NCBI GenBank assembly: GCA_033220425.1
Contig: CM065652.1
Span: forward strand, 620,001 to 684,000
Length of the DNA stretch: 64,000 nucleotides
Source: Lepraria neglecta
Taxonomy: Eukaryota > Ascomycota > Lecanoromycetes > Lecanorales > Stereocaulaceae
Direction of reading: 5' to 3'
Shown: positions 12,222-23,896 of the stretch, one piece after another
Layout of the letters: each line of letters opens with the position of its first letter
Numbering within the stretch: the stretch's first letter is position 1
Position numbers and translations under genes: made by a program
The notes under the pieces: generated by a model
Told to the model about the DNA's origin: nothing
The model's input: only the letters and a program-made list of their open reading frames with translations
Database searches by the model: none

Positions 12222-13674
12222 TCATTTAACGACAACGTCAAGGGTATCCATATCGCTGAGCTCTGTATCTCCGACCTGGCTCTCCGGTGACAGTTTGTCA
12301 CCGTCGAACAACAGGTAAACCTCTTTTTCGCTATTAATCTCATTCGTAGATCGAAAGGCATTGATCATCTTCGATATCAAGGTCGACTGTCATTTTCTCA
12401 TGTCAATCCTTATCTCAAAGTAGGATATAGTAGCATCAAAAGGAGATACATACCGGCTTGACCTTGAGCTTGAAGTCGGCGAATCCCTTCGCCTTCAATA
12501 TGATCCTAACCTCCGGCACCTTCTCTTCCTCAATGACAGTCGCCTCTTCGGCTTGCTTCTCCTCTTCACTAGCCACCTCATGCCTCTTTGCCTTCCTATA
12601 GGCCTCGAAAATCCCCTCCGTCATAGCCTCCAGGTGGATTTGCCCATTCAAATCCTCCAAGCTGTCTCTGTTTGTCCGAATGTTGCCGTTCGAATCAACA
12701 GCAATCCCCAAGCTCTTGCAACTTGAAACGTTGAAGCATCGCTTCCCGCGCCATACCAAGAAGACCGTTTCAGCAAAATCTGGCGTAAATTGTTGTCGCT
12801 GTGTCCATGTCATCTTCACCTCCTTGAGACGCTGGGACAGTCTGCGATTCACTATCAAGGATCCGGTGTTTGGTATGTTTGATGTGATGAGTAGTTGAAG
12901 TACAGGATCTGGCGGTGGAGGTGGAGGGGTTGATTGGTTTGTTGATTGTGATCGCTGCAAGTATCCTTCGGATCCGGCTGATGGAGGAGGGTCTGGAGTC
13001 ACTACTATGTCTTCTTCAAGACGTTTTCTCCGAGCTTTCTCCCTTGCCTGACGAGCTAGTTCTGGGAACTCTTCGTCGGAGGCTGTCCGGTCATCCTCCT
13101 CAGAAGGCTTTGGGGGATTGACAATCGCGATATCGGGGCTATTTCCTCTTCCTGGCGACTCTGAAGAATCCTCGTCGTCCTCGATGTTAATGACAGTAGA
13201 AGGTTTCGCCTTTAGCTTCCGCTCTATGTCCAAGACCTGTGCACCAATGACAGCCTCGTAGCGTTCAATCAGAGATTTTGGCGAATTCTTAGGTTTCTGT
13301 GGGCTGACAGGCGGTGGTGTATTTTCGCATATCTTCTTTGTGATGCTTGGTGAGCCTTTCTTGTCCTCGGTATGACCGGGATTCTCATCACTGCCTGAGC
13401 CCTCGTCCTCGTCCTCGTCCTCCTCATCCGAAGATATTCGCTGTCTCTTGCCTGCCCTTCCCTCACTCTCCGCTAGGCGAGCCCTTTCGCGTTCCTTCCT
13501 GGCCAGTCCCCTCTTCCGTTGCCGTTCTGCTTCGGCAGCCGCATCAACATAAGTCTGATTTGAGCGATGGAAGAGGTCGTTTCCATTGCTCAGCGCCTGT
13601 GGTTTACTCCAGGCTGGTTTGTTGAAGAGGGAGCGCTTCCGAGGAGCGGATTCCGTGCCATTCTGCGTAGCCAT
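12222..13674 (-). CDS. Rad60/Esc2/NIP45-type SUMO-like domain protein
   Basis: Two exons, complement of join(12222..12386, 12454..13674), 461 aa. The first ~280 residues are disordered: basic and acidic runs, RKRGLARKERERAR, an acidic patch (SDEEDEDEDEGSGSDE), and a possible SUMO-interacting motif (TVINIEDDED; another near IAIVNPP). The C-terminus is a ubiquitin-like fold completed only after splicing: EVRIILKAKG, FKLKVKP, then after the intron STLISKMINAF, VYLLFDGDKLSPE and MDTLDVVVK. That order is typical of Rad60-SLD domains. Known members recruit or mimic SUMO during replication-fork repair and silencing. It shares a 289-bp divergent promoter with LSM6. The symbol is left empty because Rad60 and Esc2 are hard to separate here. 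Confidence 0.85.
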
Positions 13675-13963
13675 TCTGTGTAGCGTGTTTAGTGATCATA
13701 TTAAGCTTGTTGAGGTGAAATGAGACTGACTACTACCTCAGTGAGGGACCGAGGTGGAGGCGCGCTTGAGGCGTTTAACGCGACAGAAGTAGGCTTCGAC
13801 CAACCGTGAAGAGGTAAACAATAAAGTTGTACGTCGTTGATCAACGAGCTCCGGCCTGGCTTGCAATCAAACCATTCGGCAGACGAGATCCAAAAAGCAA
13901 TTCTCAAGACCGCAAGAGAAAGAAAAGTGAAGCTCCTTTGGCAGGAAACTCAGAAAGATCAGG
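13675..13963. promoter_or_regulatory. Divergent promoter between Rad60-like gene and LSM6
   Basis: The two start codons lie 289 bp apart on opposite strands, so both 5' regions must fit here. No specific element was identified. Confidence 0.5.
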
Positions 13964-14307
13964 ATGGAGAACGGGGCGTCAGACAGCAAAGATCCCAGCG
14001 GCTTCTTGAGTGAGATTATCGGAGCTCCTGTGACCGTCAAACTCAACTCCTCGGTTGTTTACAAAGGTAAGGTCTTTGGTTTGTAGGTAGGAAGATTGGG
14101 CCTAATCCGTTTCGTGGACAGGGTTGTTGTCTAGTGTGGACGGGTACATGAACATCGCCCTCGAAAAGACCGAAGAATATGTGGACGGTGAATTGAGACG
14201 ATCATATGGGGACGCTTTTGTAAGGGGGAATAATGGTATTATGCTTCGAGTACTACTAATGAGCATTTGCTGACGAAGAAATAGTTCTGTACATCTCAGC
14301 GGACTGA
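13964..14307 (+). CDS. LSM6: U6 snRNA-associated Sm-like protein LSm6
   Basis: Three short exons, 13964..14066, 14122..14235 and 14285..14307, total 240 nt giving 79 aa, the normal size. Seen: Sm1 motif region FLSEIIGAPVTVKLNSSVVYKG, with YMNIALEKTEEY, and Sm2 region AFVRGNNVLYISAD. RGNNV is the diagnostic Sm2 core. LSm6 is a subunit of the LSm2-8 ring on U6 snRNA in the nucleus and of LSm1-7 in cytoplasmic mRNA decapping. The gene is too finely split to appear as one open frame. Confidence 0.95.
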
Positions 14308-14440
14308 TGGCTCTCGAAGACATGCTTTTCTTTTCCTTAGCTCAATGAAAGCCCAAAGGTAGTGCATAGCGACGGCGTCAAGCTAAAGTAGCACGCCACG
14401 GAGAATGGAGCTCTGAAAACCCTCACTACAAATGCAAGGT

Positions 14441-15573
14441 CTACCCGCCTTCTTTCAAAGGCGCCCCAGGTATCGCTGTCGTCCATGCAAAATGTGTCTG
14501 CCCATGCAGAGGCAATTCTCCACGTTCATTCTTATCAACATATGCCCCAGCCATCGCTTCATCAGACTGACTCTTAATGTCCTAGCCACGAAGTAAGATG
14601 AGTAATTCAAGAGAACCGAGACATTTGTCGATGACTTACGAGCAACTGTTCTCCTTCTAGCACGGCGAATTGGCTTTGCGAGTGATATCTATCCAAGATA
14701 GCCTCCCGACTCAACCAATGCGTAAATTTCACAGACTCTTCCCCAAGCGGCAAGGAGAAGAGCGGGTCTGCGGCTTGGATGGTCAAAGGTGTGCTCTCGA
14801 GTTGCTTTTCGAAGACCTGCCGCCACTTTTCGTGCCTGAAGCGAGGATGATCATCACCGGAAGCCCATGTGATTTCTTTCAACTTTGCTTCCCATTTTGT
14901 GGTTGGCTCCCATGACTTGGGTGCATTGTCTTGAACAGGTAAGTATTCAGAACGATCGCGTAGATCAGGATTGCATACAGTCTTCAATATTCCAGATCAT
15001 GCCGAACACTCCACCTGGTATCAAAACTCTGTAGATTTCCTCAAGTGCTTCCATGTTTGCAAACCTAACGATAATCATTAGCTATGCAAAGAAGCACACG
15101 TAAAATATAGAGCCAGGGCACTAGTGTGTACCAATGAAATGCCTGCATGCAAACCCTGCATTAGCAGACCGATTGCACCGTAGGTAGACCCTACAACCCC
15201 TAAGCAAACGAATAGAACATACCTGAGCAGCAACAACAGCATCAACACACTGACTCTCTACCCCCCTCATACTACTCGCCCCACCCTCCATCACCTTCAC
15301 ACCCTTCAACCGCTTCTTCTCAAGTTCAGCCCGCATATTAGCATGAGGCTCCACAGCATAGATCTCAAACCCCTCATCTCTGTTAGCTAAGAGCTTCGTG
15401 AATATACCGGTTCCAGCTCCAAGATCGACGATGCGAGCTCCTTTGAGTCCATCTACTTGCAGGTGCTTGAGTAAAGAGTCGACGGCTTCTGAGGGGTATG
15501 AAGGACGGGCTTGGTCGTATCTGGACCCGTTTTGGAAGCCTTTGGCTGCTGCTGGGGGGATTGAGGATGTCAT
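14441..15573 (-). CDS. SAM-dependent methyltransferase with an 11-nt exon
   Basis: Best model: complement of join(14441..14581, 14640..14929, 14979..15064, 15132..15142, 15223..15573), 879 nt, 292 aa. It is a class I methyltransferase: motif I IVDLGAGTGIFTK near residue 45, acidic loop EPHANMR, then CVDAVVAAQAFHWF, VLIPGGVFGMIWNIED, and a C-terminal cap domain. The motif AQAFHWF is pieced together across two introns flanking the 11-nt exon; without that exon the FHW is lost. It resembles fungal methyltransferases related to yeast Crg1/TMT1-type and UbiE-like enzymes. The natural substrate cannot be told. The end is HFAWTTAIPGAPLKEGG. Splicing was inferred from frame and motif continuity; the micro-exon most needs transcript proof. 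Confidence 0.82.
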
Positions 15574-15937
15574 TGATACGGTGAAGCTTGAGAGTGGTTC
15601 TAGTCTGGTGTTTACAGGCGTGTAAAGGGCCGTAGGGAGGATTGGATTACAAAAGGGCTAGTTGTGCCCTTAGTCTGCCCGAGAGCGCCGGTCTCTAAGC
15701 GCAACTTTAAGGGCACACCTAAGCCGGGAAGGCACGCTCATAGAGCACCAGCCCCCGGAACCCCTGGGGGACCCAAAAACATCATATCCGAATCATCCTG
15801 TTTGGGCTATGAATTGGAGATGTTGGGGGTGGTTAGAAAATTTTCTACCCAATGATCTTGGGATGTGACCGCAGGGTTACCCATCTACTTCTTTATCCAA
15901 AAATCGATGCTTCATGCTCCCATCATACGTCTTCTCA
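15574..15937. other. Intergenic with a short inverted repeat
   Basis: No gene seen. Bases about 15663-15672 (TGTGCCCTTA) and 15708-15717 (TAAGGGCACA) form perfect 10-bp inverted arms around a 35-nt, GC-rich spacer, followed by a C/G-run segment (CCCCCGGAACCCCTGGGGG). This could be a hairpin, a terminator-like structure or an element remnant. Confidence 0.45.
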
Positions 15938-17715
15938 TCACTCATTCCCATCCCATCTAACATGGCTCGCAGGCGAGGGATAAGCTGTAGTATACACCTC
16001 TGCTCGCGGTGTCTGTACACCCGAAGGGTATGCAACTGAGGTCATGCGAAGATCTCGGTCTACGTGTATACCGTGCAAGGGGACGATACGATTGGGTGAG
16101 TGCTGTGACAGTGAAGAATGGGATCTCAACTGGTCTGAGATCGAGCGGGTGAAGAGGCTGCCGAAGCCCCAGGAATCCGTTGATGGAATTGAAGGCAGTG
16201 GTTTGAATAGTGCTGCTTTGGGTATTTGCTGGCCGTCGGTTTCGCACCCCAGTCGCGAAGATATGGTTGTCAAGAACAAATTCATCGAGCGGGAAGACAA
16301 CCTGTTGGAATTTTGTCTTGAGCGGGAGGATTGCTCGATTTTAACGAAGAGTTGGCGGAATGAGGCAAGGCAGGATACTATGATGGCTAAGAGGGCGGAG
16401 ACAGTCATTAGCTTTATTGAAGGTTGATGAAGGGCATAGAGAGATCGGAGAGATAACTAAAGAGATTCAGCCAGAGAAACGTACCGACTGTTGTCTCAAG
16501 GTGAGTCCCTGTAGATTTCGCAGTCAGCATTACTCTTCGCAGCAAGGAATGTGGGTCAGAACAGAAGTCTTGTGAAATAGAAATAGGGTACAGAACGCTG
16601 TCTGAGAGCAGAGTCGCTGCCTAGAGACAAGTCTCAGATGTGGGAGCTAGTGAATAAAGGACTCTGTCGGGGCAGAATTTGGGAAACAAGAAGCTATCTG
16701 AGAGTAGTGTTCGTGCCAAAAGATACGTCTCGGGAGCAGCGAAGGGACAAATTGGGAGGCTTTGACTCCGAAAAATGCACTTACAAGTGCAAAACCAACT
16801 AGCGTCGGCTGCTGCAACCTTGGTCGGCATTACAGCGACGCGGATTATGGCGAACAGGATGATGATGACGGTAAGGGAAAAGATACTCATGAGTGCCAAT
16901 TTTTGTTTTGTTGAGATATGGACGTTCCAAAGAATAAAGATAGGAATGGTGATGACTGCCTAGGAGTCAGTTATGAAGGTCATCACGACTGGGGCAAGAT
17001 TTACTCATTAGGTCCGTTACGACGTCAGTCGCACAATTGACGTGCAGTATGATCCACGAATACTCTATGTTCTCCTCGCTCGTGCAATTGGCTACAACAT
17101 ATTAGCAAGGGTTTCGAAGACTAAGATAGTTGGTGTCTCCAAAGTACGTACTGAAGATATACTGTAAAGAGCTTGAGAAACAACGGTATGGTATAGTGCC
17201 CATCCCAATAGCCCAGGTGGCCACGGTGAAGCCCATCACGCACCACCACCAAACATCTTGCACTTTAGCCGCATGGCACAACAGCCTTCGAAAGAAAATC
17301 AAGACTGAGATCTTGACCGTCCAGAGCATACAAAAGAAGAGGACCATTTCAGCTACGCCTGTTTGCAAAAGACTGCTTTCCGCGGCCAAAAGTTTGGGGG
17401 TTGGCAGGATCTTGCCAATTTCCAGAGGGTATTGATCGTACAGAGGGGTATCTTGGTTTTGCCATAGAGCAGCACTGGCAAGGAGCATGAGCCACGCTCC
17501 AATGATCAGGATGTCGTCTGCCCAGATTCTGCGGAAATATTTTATGCGGACAACGATGCGGAAAACAAGAAAGCAAAGGGAGAGTCCTGCTCCGCTCCAA
17601 TGGAAAAGCTAGCAGGACAAATGATCAGTGTCATGAAGATCAGGACAGAGTAGTGTATGCGTACGAGGAAGGCTTGAGAATTGACTCTGGGAGGAGCATA
17701 TAGAGGATCAGCCAT
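15938..17715 (-). CDS. Pth11-like integral membrane protein (fungal rhodopsin-fold domain)
   Basis: Six exons, complement of join(15938..16386, 16485..16508, 16785..16955, 17005..17091, 17152..17608, 17665..17715), 1239 nt, 412 aa. Multiple hydrophobic helices are visible, about seven. The family hallmark RRIWADDILIIGAW follows TM2, then VWWWCVMGF, CATDVVTDLM, LWNVHISTKQKLAL and VSCLASFRQLF. The last ~130 residues are a hydrophilic cytoplasmic tail rich in Ser. A 24-nt exon encodes WTHLETTV, and it is flanked on one side by a 276-nt intron, unusually long for this window. Fungal relatives include non-CFEM Pth11-like receptors, implicated in sensing surfaces or host cues. No N-terminal CFEM cysteines are present. 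Ligand and G-protein coupling are unknown. Confidence 0.85.
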
Positions 17716-19069
17716 TTGGGATTGTGTGAAGTCTGGCAGTTGGCCAGGAAATAGACGGAGCTAGAGAACTAAGGCCCCAAAGCGGCTTTCTTATATGCTG
17801 AAGTCACCGGCAAAATACCGTAACGGCCACATACGCTTTTCACTCGCGAATTCTGCTGCCCTCTTAAGCACACATAAATCTAGTCGTAGTCGACCCAGTG
17901 GCAATCGTGTATCAGCAGTGCCCCAGAACTTCAAAGAGAAGGAGTCAATAAGACTCGACCGCAGCATATCATGCCTGTGGGTCTGATACAACTCAAGGTC
18001 TTGCAGTGGAGCCTCTGACGAAAGGCAGGGGCTGCATATGTATGTGTGGGGCGTAGTGCGCTCGAGAACCCTGCGTCTGCTGAGGTGATTAGGGGTGCTT
18101 CCAAGTTCTGGGTTGAAAACCATAGAATTCAGACAAACGAGTAGTTCCATTTCTTTAAAATGACATGAGAGACGGGGTCTGATGCCTCTGTAGATATGAG
18201 CACCCCTAGATTCTGCCTTGCGACATGAACAATAGAAGCCTCATAGTACCTGGAAATAAGACCGGCCCCCCGGGGCCTTGGGGGCGGGCGCGGGCGCTTA
18301 TAGATAGAGTCTTAGCAAGATGTTCGTAGCCAACAATGAGTTGTTCTGTGCTTGATAGGTCGTGCTGCACGGCAGGAAGCTGAGCCACACTCGCAACCGT
18401 TTCCTGCTGTGGGAATTTCTGCAACGTCCATCAAACAGTACTGCAAGCTGCGCCTTCTGCATGGCAGACGTCCACGGATTTTCCCAATGATACATTCTGC
18501 GAAACTGAGGCTGCGCTTTCTTGTCAACGAAGCCTTCGGACTTCACCGATCTATTGTACCCTATAATGATAGGACCTTAACGCGCGTAGACTATGGCAGT
18601 ACAATGATGGGGGCTTAGGATTAGCCAATCTTTCCCTTCGATTACCCACCCACAGTCGCAATCCTCGACTCCTCAAAATAGAAATGGAGCGACGAATTGC
18701 AAGAACATTAACAAAATTAGCTCAACCATCTGCACTCTATGAAATTAACGGACACGTTACCTGAAGTCACTGTGCTCTCTTGTCTACAGGCCCGTTTTCA
18801 GGCCCATGTTCAAGTCATCAACAGAGGGCCAGGACTGATGCGATAGTGGATCTGCTATATACAGTAGGAGCTCTCGGGCGTATTCACCCTTCCGCTCCGA
18901 TCTCTCAGGTCTGCTAGGACTTCCTTACCCACCCATATGTACAGGGAATTATTCTACAGTCGACAACCCTAGCCATGTTAGACAACCTTCGCAGACAACG
19001 TAGACGTATGCCGAACCCCAAACTCCATGCTAACGAACTGGACAACATCCCCGATTTAGACTCCAGAGC
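17716..19069. other. Gene-free stretch with a GC-rich patch
   Basis: About 1.35 kb with no convincing gene. Bases about 18256-18300 hold a strikingly GC-rich segment (GGCCCCCCGGGGCC followed by GGGGGCGGGCGCGGGCGC) in otherwise average sequence. Possible element remnant; no identity assigned. Confidence 0.4.
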
Positions 19070-21342
19070 TTAGATCGCGGTGCTGCTTGCCAAACCCATG
19101 AAGAATGCCTGAACGGCAAGTTGCAATGACCACAAGCCAACCTTCTTGAAACGTCGCCGTCGGGCCTGATCATCCGTGACGTCTTTTGCAAAGGCTTGAT
19201 ATGTCTATTGATTATTAGCAAATGGACCAATAGCTTGGATTGCGGTGTTGCTGTTCTTACCTCTGCAGACAGGTCATCCATCAAGCCGCTATCAAAGATG
19301 GTCCAACTGCCGTCGAATTCACTAGCTCTCTTAACCACGCGGCAATTGATCGGGATGAAGGTGTGGCGTGAGTTCATATAAGCCACTATGGGCCGGACCA
19401 GAGCATTGTTCACGTAAGATAGATCCTTCGTAAAGATTGGCACAGCAGCGCGGATGTCGTTGAGATGGACTCTTAGGTCCATTACAAGGAAGCGTTTATC
19501 ATCGTCAGATGCATTGCGATCAACCGAAGCAGCCATTTCGCCTTCATTATGGATGTCATTGTTGAGGATGTCCGAATCTCGATCTTTCTTCAAATGCTGG
19601 CTGGATGTAACAGTGGCTTCCAGTCTATCGTAGAAGTCGGACATCACTTTAGCAATGCTTTCGTCAGTATCGGCTGGGAACATTATATCGGCCACGATGT
19701 CGACGTTCCCCTCGTGAATCCATGAGAAGGGTCCCTCAATGCCTCGATTCAAGTGGTCGATGTTCAAGCCATCCATCCGCAGGCGGCTGTGCTTCTTCCA
19801 GGGGCTTGCTTGGCCGTTGACTTCAATGCTATTGTCCAACTGACTTCCGACGTGGCCATGCATCTGGCGTGGATGAATCGTGAAGAGGGAGTCGTCGAAG
19901 GATCCCGACATCACGCTAGCTGACAAAAAGTCATAGAAAAGCCATTGTCTGCGGAGCTGAGGTAGATCACAAGAGAAAACGCTGACGGAGAATGGTCGAA
20001 AATTTCGTGGTTGGTGGACAGTCACTAGGAGATCTTCTAGTTTGAAAGAATTAATCTCGAAATCGCCCGGGTTATGCTCATGTTTGTAAGTCCTGGGGTC
20101 CACGTAGTCCCCGGAGTAATGGACGGACGTTCTATCAATCACTCCTCTGACGCCTTTGATCTCAACATCGCGAAGTAAGCCTTTGCTGTTGAACCACTTG
20201 GTGAAAGAAAGGCTGACGTTGACCGTGTCAATGGATAAGTCGAATTGCGTGTAATTAGTGTCCTCCTCTTCCTCGTCACTATTAGCATTGGTCGGAACGA
20301 CCTCTCCAGACTCTTTCAACTTCTCTGCTCTTGCGGTGGCGGCGGCAGCAGCAGCCTCTGTTGATGGAGAACCTTTGCTCACTTTCCCAGCACCCTGACC
20401 AGGACGCCGAGAAATGAAGACGTTCTTGAATGTAATGACCCCATCACCCCATTTGGGAACAATTGCTGATTCAAAAACAACTTTGACACCAGATGACTTG
20501 GTGAGGTAATTGCCCACCCAACGAGCCAAGGTTTCCTGAGCGAAAACTGTGTTCACAGCGAATATCGCAAGTGAGAAGAAGGTTGTAGTGCCAAGAATAA
20601 TCCAGAGAACATGACCCAGTATGAACCAGGAGAAGAATGCCGATATGTCATCCGCATTGAACGGCCGTACACTTCGTATTGAAAACCACTTGAACCGGAC
20701 CTTAAGCCGCGACCAAAAGCCCGTTGCAGCTGCTAGAAGTTCCTCCCGAGTCGGTCTGTGCATGTGTGAAATGTGTGGTAGGCGATCCCTGAGATGTTTG
20801 TTCGTAGCGCCCGCTAAAGTATGGGGAGGTACTGGGGCTACCGGTGGAGCTCGGGGTTTAGGGCCACCTGGCGTGGTAGGATCTCCTGTCTTCCCCCCGC
20901 CTCCATGGTTTGGAGATGACGACTTGTTGTTCCCCTTTGCCGTCTGCTCGGGCTTCGGCCCGCTAGAGTAGAAACGTCTGATATCTCTGCCATGAAGACC
21001 TGAAAAGCCTGGCGATTTTGTGGTACCACGGGCCAGTTGTAGAAGAGAGACTTGATTCTTTATTGCCTTGGAATTCGTCCAGGTCGATTGCCTATATGAA
21101 GCGCTACCTGGTAGCGGCCAATGTGGATTGGTATCTCTTAAAGTAGATATGCTTCGAGTCAGATCGTGTGGTGGAGCGGCCGGTGTTATCATCCTTGCGG
21201 AGGTGCTATGGAATGATGAGGATGTTTCCCCCCATAGCTGCTGTTTCGAGAGACCTCCGGGGGACATGAAGCTTGGAGCTGAGAGGATTGCTCGCGTGCC
21301 CAATACATTGGCGCACAGCTTTTGGCGCACATTGCTGCTCAT
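19070..21342 (-). CDS. MDM31: Mitochondrial inner membrane protein Mdm31/Mdm32 family
   Basis: Two exons, complement of join(19070..19204, 19261..21342), about 738 aa from the ATG at 21342 (MSSNVRQKLCANVLGTRAIL, a basic, targeting-like N-terminus). An in-frame ATG at 21567 would add 75 residues. Seen: a long Ser/Pro/Gly linker, then RFKWFSIRSVRPFNADDISAFFSW, a strong membrane segment (FILGHVLWIILGTTTFFSL), VFAQETLARWVGNYLT, FKNVFISRRPG, an acidic insert (SDEEEED), WTHEGNVDIVADIMFP-like block (SWIHEGNVDI), and a second helix near the end (LWSLQLAVQAFFMGL) that is restored by splicing. Known role: keeps mitochondrial shape, mtDNA nucleoid distribution and phospholipid balance. Mdm31 and Mdm32 are paralogues in yeast; one gene usually represents both in filamentous fungi. 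Confidence 0.88.
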
Positions 21343-21660
21343 TATCCTCAGACCATTCTGCTTACCCGAAATTCCCTGGTGATCATCGTTACGTCTCCAT
21401 TCCCAGAGCACCCACTCAGCAGTATAGGGTCCTACCAACGAGCGCGTCAAGGTGCCAGAGCGAAACAGATGACGATCTCGTGCGAGAGTCTCCAAACCCG
21501 GGCAGAGGAAGCTTTTTGGGCTAAAGCTGGAGGGAAGGTCAGGCGAGAGTGCCAAGACATCGCCCACGAACTTTTTGAAGGAACATCAGATGCGCTACAA
21601 TGTAACACTCCCACTTCAACAGCGCACTTTTAACAGGTGTACGTCGACGATAGACTGCTG

Positions 21661-22539
21661 ATGCCAGCTCCTACAGCGCTGCTTCGGCGGCCAGACGAGC
21701 TCGCCGAAGCTGAGGCAACGCCTCTTCCCCAAGATAGTCAGTTAAGAGCGCAACCATTACTTCAAAAGCAACATTTCTAACAAGTCGCAGGAGATGACGA
21801 AGGCGATGACTTACTAGTCGATGCGACAGTTACTGCTCCCCCTACCCATGACCTCACCCAGTCACAACCACTAGACACGGAAATGCAAATTGACGAAGAA
21901 ATGCACCCCAAATTCCCACCCGCAAAAGACCGACCAAATGTCCACAGCGCAGAAACTCGGAAAGTTCTGATCCCACCTCACCGAATGACACCACTCAAGT
22001 CTGCATGGCCGAAAATATACCCTCCGCTAGTGGAGCACCTGAAGCTTCAGGTGCGGATGAATCTTAAAGGTCGGGCTGTGGAAATGAGAACTTCGAAACA
22101 CACGACGGATTCTGGGGCTTTACAAAAGGGGGAGGACTTTGTAAAGGCGTTTAGTCTTGGCTTTGATGTGGATGATGCTATTTCATTGCTGCGGCTGGAT
22201 GATCTATATATTGAGGTAACTGGATTCACTTGGTGAGGATGTGCAAAACTAATATATGGGCAGACGTTCGAGATCAAAGACGTGAAGACACTACATGGCG
22301 AGCATCTCGGCCGAGCTGTAGGAAGAATCGCAGGCAAGGATGGCAAGACAAAGTTTGCGATAGAGAATGCGAGTCGGACGAGGGTTGTGCTAGCGGACCA
22401 GAAGATCCACATACTGGGAGGATTCAGGAATATACATATCGCGCGAGAGGCAATTTGCAGCTTGATACTGGGGTCTCCTCCTGGGAAGGTCTATGGCAAT
22501 CTGAGGACCGTAGCGTCACGAATGAAGGAACGATTTTAA
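21661..22539 (+). CDS. PNO1: Pre-rRNA-processing protein Pno1/Dim2 (KH domain)
   Basis: Three exons, 21661..21736, 21791..22215 and 22264..22539, 258 aa. It starts [10 protein letters not shown], has an acidic N-terminal segment, then [61 protein letters not shown], and after the last intron [12 protein letters not shown]-type KH core ([14 protein letters not shown]), [12 protein letters not shown] and [14 protein letters not shown]. These are signature blocks of Pno1/Dim2, which binds the 3' end of 18S rRNA in pre-40S particles and works with Nob1 and Dim1. The first acceptor is a slightly ambiguous cag/gag pair, affecting a residue or two after PQD. Length matches the family. Confidence 0.95.
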
Positions 22540-22795
22540 AAATACCTGACCAACATGTTTGCAGTTCGTCCGCATAGCGAGGAGTCTGATTGGGGAAAGT
22601 CACATAGATGGAACGAGGATTCAGGAGGATCTCTGGGAGTCATTCTTCATGGGGAACAAAATATCGGGGTATGAGCATGGACCGGAAGCACTGGCTGGAA
22701 AGTTGAAATTTGCTCCAGAATTGCTCCAGTGCTCGAATGCAAGTAGTATCAAGCTATGCCGTTCTAAATCACCACACATCTTGACAGCCTCCGCT

Positions 22796-23641
22796 TTAAT
22801 CCCTCTTCAACGGGAAATACTTCTCCTCAATACCCCCCTTCGTTACAACAAGTATCTGTAGCCCATCACCAACCTCGATATGCCTCTCCGTTGCACTCGT
22901 AAACGCATCCCTCACCAACTGCTCCACCTCGTGAAACGGTAGAGGCTCTACCTGCCGTGCCTGTAGATTATGTCCTACCCCCGTTCCTGGCAGATACTGA
23001 TTCTTGAAGTTGACCTGGTTGTCCAAAAACGGCATGATCAAACTCGCCGCCGCACCAGCTGCTCTGCACTGCTCCCTTTCATACGAACCCACAGGGTCGT
23101 AGCTGTACAACGCGCCCTTGCCATCCTCATCCAACCCCCCTAGAATTGCCGTCACGTAGTATGGGAAGAATCGTTTGCCGTAGAGAATAGTCGCCAATCG
23201 CTGCGCACACGCCTTTACTGACATCTTCTTGCCGTGCTGGTATTTGTACATCTTGACTATGGCGTTGAGGCGTTCCTTGAGTGCTGTACCGTCTGCTGCG
23301 TATCCGACGACCGAGAGGACGATGTGTGCTCCTTCTCCTGTCTCATCATCGCCGCCTATTCTGAAGACTTTGGGTGAGTAGCGGGTGTTGATGCTGTAGC
23401 CGGAGGTTGATCGAGTGTCACCTGCTATGATTGCGAAGTCATTGCCTGTGATGCCTAAGGTGGAACCGCCGTTATCTGTGTAGCTGGTAGGAGTCAACAC
23501 CAGTCACCACCAAATATTGTAAAGACCTTACGGGTAAAATCCGTGTTCTTTATTGCCTGTTGCCGAGTTATGTGGAGCTTGGGAGAACGAGTAGCTTGGG
23601 TTTGAAGCCAGTGTCGGATTTGACGAGAGTAATGACGCCAT
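22796..23641 (-). CDS. PRE7: 20S proteasome subunit beta-6 (Pre7/PSMB1 type)
   Basis: Two exons, complement of join(22796..23483, 23532..23641), 265 aa. The first exon reads MASLLSSNPTLASNPSYSFS... to HGFYP; the second begins YTDNGGSTLGITGNDFAIIAGDTR and continues RYSPKVFRIG, LSVVGYAADG, FPYYVTAILGGLDEDGKGALYSYDPVGSYERE-like blocks (short forms VTAILGGLDE, YDPVGSYE) and ends GIEEKYFPLKRD. The mature N-terminal position lacks the catalytic Thr of active beta subunits, consistent with beta-6 being a structural subunit. It lies head to head with the alpha subunit gene PRE10, 255 bp apart. Confidence 0.95.
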
Positions 23642-23896
23642 ATCGGGCACGAATGAAGCTGTGGAGGAAGACGAACTAGGCGGTCGATGTTAGGAGGATT
23701 GAGTTGAGCGTTGCTGAGATGTGTAAAGCCGTTGTGATACGCAAGCTCAAAGCAACCTGAAGTGAGCTGATCGAAACCGCTAAGTAAATAACAGCCGCTA
23801 GTGCAACGGGTAGGACGCGCTGACGGGATCTGCCTGAGCTTCACCAAGCTCGATCTCCATTCAAGGCGTTCAATACTTACAGCTTTCTCCCTCAAC
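23642..23896. promoter_or_regulatory. Shared 255-bp promoter of two proteasome genes
   Basis: Start codons of PRE7 (minus) and PRE10 (plus) flank it. I searched by eye for the yeast Rpn4 site GGTGGCAAA and saw no exact match on either strand. Both genes encode subunits needed in equal amounts, so a bidirectional promoter is plausible. Confidence 0.55.

Noticed and set aside
16044-16427. 127-codon plus-strand frame
   Set aside because: It lies opposite the last exon of the Pth11-like gene, whose spliced frame and family motifs explain the sequence.
22559-22861. 100-codon plus-strand frame after PNO1
   Set aside because: PNO1 ends normally at 22539; the frame covers 3' sequence and the end of PRE7 and has no homology.
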